Of a DNA stretch of 64,000 nucleotides, positions 61,063-64,000 are shown in pieces (the stretch's first letter is position 1; every line of letters starts with the position of its first letter). The notes under the pieces are model-generated. The model was not told where the DNA came from. It did no database searches and saw nothing but the letters and a program-made list of their open reading frames with translations. This stretch comes from Anaerofustis stercorihominis (GTDB lineage Bacteria > Bacillota > Clostridia > Eubacteriales > Anaerofustaceae), in NCBI RefSeq assembly GCF_024623185.1, contig NZ_JANJZK010000001.1:62001-126000 (forward strand). The letters run 5' to 3'. The position numbers were made by a program, and so were the translations under genes.

Positions 61063-61968
61063 ATGGAAACAAAAGAATTTATTGTGACGGAAGAAAAACA
61101 GAATATAAGATGCGATAAATTTTTATCCGATGAATTAGAAGATTTTTCAAGGGAAAGTTTAAAAAAACTATTCAAGGAAGGAGAAGTCTTTCTTAATGAT
61201 GAAAAAGTCAAGCCGTCGAGGAAATTGCTTGTCGGTGAAAGGGTTAAAGTCAATTTACCTGAACCTGAAGTCTTGGATGTCATAGCGGAAAATATACCTA
61301 TAAATATCGTATATGAAGACGAAGATGTAGTAATCGTGGATAAGCCTCAGGGAATGGTCGTTCATCCTGCTAACGGAAATTACTCTGGTACACTTGTGAA
61401 TGCTTTAATGTATCATGTGAAAGATTTATCTTCTATTAACGGAGTTATAAGACCGGGGATAGTTCATAGGATCGATAAAGACACTTCGGGATTATTAATA
61501 GTTGCAAAGAATGATAATGCTCATAACCATTTGGCATCACAGTTTAAAGAGCATTCTATCAACAGAAGATATAAAACTATATGTCATGGTATTATACATG
61601 AAAACTTGAGAACGATAGATGCACCTATCGGAAGAGATAAGATAAAAAGAAAAGAGATGTGTGTAACGCAGAGTAACTCCAAGAGAGCAGTAACTCATTT
61701 TGACGTTATTGAGAGATATGATAAATATACGTTTTTGGATGTTTATTTGGAAACCGGACGTACTCATCAGATAAGAGTCCACCTTAAATATATTTCACAT
61801 CCCGTTGTAGGTGATAAAGTATATGGGTTTAATAAAGAGATAGACAAACCTTTTAAAGGACAGTTGCTTCATGCTTATAAACTAGGGTTTATACACCCTA
61901 GAACAAATGAATATATGGAATTTAACAGCGAACTGCCGGATTATTTTTATGAATTACTTGATAAATGA
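61063..61968 (+). CDS. RluD-like 23S rRNA pseudouridine synthase
   Basis: 301 residues. S4 domain at about 15-65 (RCDKFLSDELEDFSRESLKKL), then the catalytic domain with VHRIDKDTSGLL, where Asp138 is the nucleophile, and GRTHQIRVHL. RluD-type enzymes modify helix 69 of 23S rRNA; the exact sites here are inferred. Gene order ylmH then rluD is common in Firmicutes, usually with divIVA and lspA in between, both missing here. Strong hairpin afterwards. Confidence 0.88.
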   Translation: METKEFIVTEEKQNIRCDKFLSDELEDFSRESLKKLFKEGEVFLNDEKVKPSRKLLVGERVKVNLPEPEVLDVIAENIPINIVYEDEDVVIVDKPQGMVVHPANGNYSGTLVNALMYHVKDLSSINGVIRPGIVHRIDKDTSGLLIVAKNDNAHNHLASQFKEHSINRRYKTICHGIIHENLRTIDAPIGRDKIKRKEMCVTQSNSKRAVTHFDVIERYDKYTFLDVYLETGRTHQIRVHLKYISHPVVGDKVYGFNKEIDKPFKGQLLHAYKLGFIHPRTNEYMEFNSELPDYFYELLDK

Positions 61969-61972
61969 TTAT

Positions 61973-62002
61973 AGGAAGCTCAAATTGAGCTTCTTTTTTT
62001 AT
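61973..62002 (+). terminator. Terminator after the rluD-like gene
   Basis: GGAAGCTCAA / TTGAGCTTC with a T run. Confidence 0.85.
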
Positions 62003-62049
62003 GTTTAAAATATCAATAAGCCGTTAATAATTTCACAAAGGAGATAATT

Positions 62050-62943
62050 ATGGGAACATATATTAATTTTCATGGTGAATATAAAACAAAATCTTATTTT
62101 GAAGGATGGTACTTAAAACATCAGACAAATGATTTTATGATAAGCTTCATACCTTCTTTTCATATTGATGATAATGGGAATAAATTTGCCATGATTCAAG
62201 TAATAACCGAAGATAAAACATATAAGTTAAAATATGATATAACCGAGTTTAAAACATATAAAAGAACTTTCTACGTTAAAGTGGGAAAATGTGCATTTTC
62301 AAGTGAAGGTATAATACTAGATATTGATACCGAGGATTTGAAGATAAAAGGAGGTATATCCTACGGAGAATTTTCTCCTCTCAATTATAATATTATGGGA
62401 CCTTTTAGATACGTTCCTTTTATGCAGTGTTCTCATGATGTTCTCAGCATGCATCATTCGATAAAAGGCAATTTAAATATAAACGGCAAGGTCATAAATT
62501 TTGACGGCGGCAGAGGTTATATAGAAAAAGACTTTGGTTCATCCTTTCCCGAAAGATATATTTGGACTCAGTCCGGTTTTGATTACGGCGGAAATAATTC
62601 AATTATGTTTTCCGTAGCTGATATACCAATGCTTAATTATAGTTTTGAAGGGCTTATAGGTGTCATTCATTATAAAGACAGGGAATATCGATTTGCTACT
62701 TATCTGGGTGCTAAAGTCGTTTATAAGACGAATGACAGCTTGATTATAAAACAAGGAAAATATAAGTTTTATATGAAAGTCTTAAAATTCCCTAATTTGG
62801 ATTTGGACGCTCCGGTATCCGGTAAAATGGACAGGGTAATTAAAGAAGGGCTCAAATGCAAAGTCAATTATAAATTGATAGGTCCTGAGAAGTTAATATT
62901 TGATGTTATAAATGATAATGCAAGTGTAGAGTGGGAATTTTAA
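62050..62943 (+). CDS. Tocopherol-cyclase-family protein
   Basis: 297 residues. The N-terminal SYFEGWYLKHQ, SFHIDDNG and the later GRGYIEKDFGSSFPERYIWTQ are the conserved blocks of the tocopherol cyclase-like family (two lipocalin-like barrels). Plant members close the chromanol ring of vitamin E; bacterial members have no known substrate, and this organism is not expected to make tocopherol. Single gene with AAAGGAG before the ATG and a hairpin after. Confidence 0.82.
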   Translation: MGTYINFHGEYKTKSYFEGWYLKHQTNDFMISFIPSFHIDDNGNKFAMIQVITEDKTYKLKYDITEFKTYKRTFYVKVGKCAFSSEGIILDIDTEDLKIKGGISYGEFSPLNYNIMGPFRYVPFMQCSHDVLSMHHSIKGNLNINGKVINFDGGRGYIEKDFGSSFPERYIWTQSGFDYGGNNSIMFSVADIPMLNYSFEGLIGVIHYKDREYRFATYLGAKVVYKTNDSLIIKQGKYKFYMKVLKFPNLDLDAPVSGKMDRVIKEGLKCKVNYKLIGPEKLIFDVINDNASVEWEF

Positions 62944-62974
62944 AAGCTATAGTTTTTCTATAGCTTTTTTTTAT
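62943..62974 (+). terminator. Terminator after the tocopherol-cyclase-like gene
   Basis: AAAAGCTATAG / CTATAGCTTTT around TTTTT, then a T run. Confidence 0.85.
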
Positions 62975-63095
62975 ATTCACTTAAAGTAAAAATATACTTA
63001 AAACTTAAAAAAGTTAAAGTAGACCTCTAGCTTTTCTCAAATACGACAACATAAAGAAGTATAGTAATACTAAATTAAAGCAAAGGACAAGTTAT

Positions 63096-64000
63096 ATGAA
63101 TACTGATAAACTTCCAAAGGAAATTATAGATATTCTGCCTGATGAAATACTTAAAGTTATTGATGAAGTAAATATAAATGATGAAATAGAAGAAATAAGA
63201 TTAAGGCTTAACAGGAATATACATATAGTAGGTTCAAAGGAAGATATCTTAATTCCCTATGATGTAAAAAAAGAAGATATAGAAGGTATATTGAATTTAG
63301 CTACAAACTATTCTTTTTATGCGAGTGTAGATAGTTTGCTCAAAGGGTTTATTACAATCAAAGGCGGTCACAGGATCGGTTTTTCCGGAAGCGTGATAAT
63401 GGAGGATAACAAAGTCATAGGTCTTAGAAATATCAATTCGCTTAATATAAGGATTTCAAGACAAATTATAGGTGCCAGTAATTTAGTTCTTAATTACATT
63501 TTAAATAAAGGAGAAGTCTACAATACTTTAATAATATCTCCGCCGAAAGTCGGTAAAACGACATTGCTTCGTGATATTTCCAGGGTAATATCCACGAATA
63601 AGGGCGATTTTGTTGGAAAAAGAGTTTGTATTGTAGATGAGAGAAAAGAAATCGCAAGCCTTCACAACGGAGTAAATGAACTTAATATAGGAGATAAAAC
63701 CGATGTGCTTGAAGGGATAAATAAAAGCGACGGTATGAATATGCTGGTCAGAGCCATGTCTCCCGAAGTGATAATAACCGATGAGATAGGAAAAACAGAT
63801 GATATTTCTGCACTCGAAAATTCTGTATTAAGCGGAGTTAAAGTAATATCATCAGCTCATGGTAAAGATATGAGAGATATGTTAAGAAAAGAGAATTTTG
63901 TTTCTATTATAAAAAAGAAAATTTTTAACAGATATATCTTCTTATCCATAGAACATGGAGAGAGGTATATAAAAGAAATTTATAACGAAAAGTTAGAGAG
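63096..64000 (+). CDS. spoIIIAA: Stage III sporulation ATPase SpoIIIAA (cut by the right edge)
   Basis: The frame is open from ATG 63096 to the window end, giving 301 residues with no stop; the family is about 310, so only the last few residues are missing. Walker A is SPPKVGKTTLLRD (Lys154, Thr155), Walker B is VIITDEIG, and the later HGKDMRDM and FNRYIFLSI are family blocks. It is a secretion-type ATPase that works with SpoIIIAB-AH in the channel between mother cell and forespore. It proves the organism has sporulation genes. AAAGGAC precedes the ATG. Confidence 0.93.
   Translation, partial: MNTDKLPKEIIDILPDEILKVIDEVNINDEIEEIRLRLNRNIHIVGSKEDILIPYDVKKEDIEGILNLATNYSFYASVDSLLKGFITIKGGHRIGFSGSVIMEDNKVIGLRNINSLNIRISRQIIGASNLVLNYILNKGEVYNTLIISPPKVGKTTLLRDISRVISTNKGDFVGKRVCIVDERKEIASLHNGVNELNIGDKTDVLEGINKSDGMNMLVRAMSPEVIITDEIGKTDDISALENSVLSGVKVISSAHGKDMRDMLRKENFVSIIKKKIFNRYIFLSIEHGERYIKEIYNEKLE

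Overview
The window is low-GC DNA (estimated by eye at about one third G+C) from an anaerobic, Gram-positive, endospore-forming bacterium of the Clostridia type. The evidence is a pyruvate:ferredoxin oxidoreductase gene at the left edge, three radical-SAM genes, a yggS-sepF-ylmH cell-division cluster, short-form HisG with HisZ, an LCP-family wall enzyme, and spoIIIAA running off the right edge. The sequence alone does not allow a genus to be named. I found no insertion sequence, phage gene, CRISPR array or rRNA.

Layout. (1) 1-5.9 kb, minus strand: the N-terminus of nifJ (PFOR), preceded by an internally duplicated RnfB-like iron-sulfur protein; then a three-gene operon (pentapeptide-repeat protein, GNAT acetyltransferase, flavodoxin-ferredoxin protein), an SPL-like radical-SAM protein and two small unknown proteins. 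(2) 5.9-11.9 kb, plus strand: aminotransferase, VanY-like carboxypeptidase, RluA-type pseudouridine synthase, SpoVB/MurJ-like flippase, rsmA. (3) 11.8-14.7 kb, minus: YgiQ-type radical SAM and a metallo-beta-lactamase-fold hydrolase.

(4) 14.7-42.1 kb is the most unusual part: a large carbohydrate (probably alditol) island built around galactitol-family PTS parts. One long minus-strand operon (25.3 to 16.9 kb) encodes a PRD regulator, two near-identical zinc dehydrogenases, EIIB, EIIC, a class II aldolase, EIIA, a cupin and a HAD phosphatase. Opposite it lies a SIS-domain sugar-phosphate isomerase. Plus-strand operons follow. The first has ribulose-phosphate epimerase, a GatD-like dehydrogenase and an RpiB-like isomerase. 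The second has two AlsE-like epimerases and another zinc dehydrogenase. The third has an SDR and a tail-anchored protein. Then come EIIB, EIIC and a second EIIC that is a mosaic duplicate of the first. Past a tRNA-Arg and a CHAP-domain hydrolase lie two more SDRs, an EIIB-like protein that has lost its phosphorylated cysteine, and two orphan EIIBs. The inferred logic is: PTS uptake of an alditol gives alditol phosphate, dehydrogenases give a ketose phosphate, isomerases and epimerases interconvert it, and aldolases or central metabolism finish the job. The substrate is not known.

(5) 42.4-44.8 kb: a second tRNA-Arg read into a PIG-L deacetylase, a free-standing 26-residue membrane peptide gene and a DUF975-like membrane protein. 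(6) 45.0-53.9 kb: a complete histidine operon hisZGDCBHAF-IE ending in citrate synthase. (7) 53.9-57.0 kb, minus: an ABC-F ATPase and an LCP protein. (8) 57.1-64 kb, plus: sugar transferase, HlyD-like protein, yggS, sepF, ylmH, rluD-like, a tocopherol-cyclase-family protein and spoIIIAA (cut by the window edge). Promoters were picked by eye as -35/-10 hexamers and terminators as hairpins followed by a T run; neither was scored computationally.
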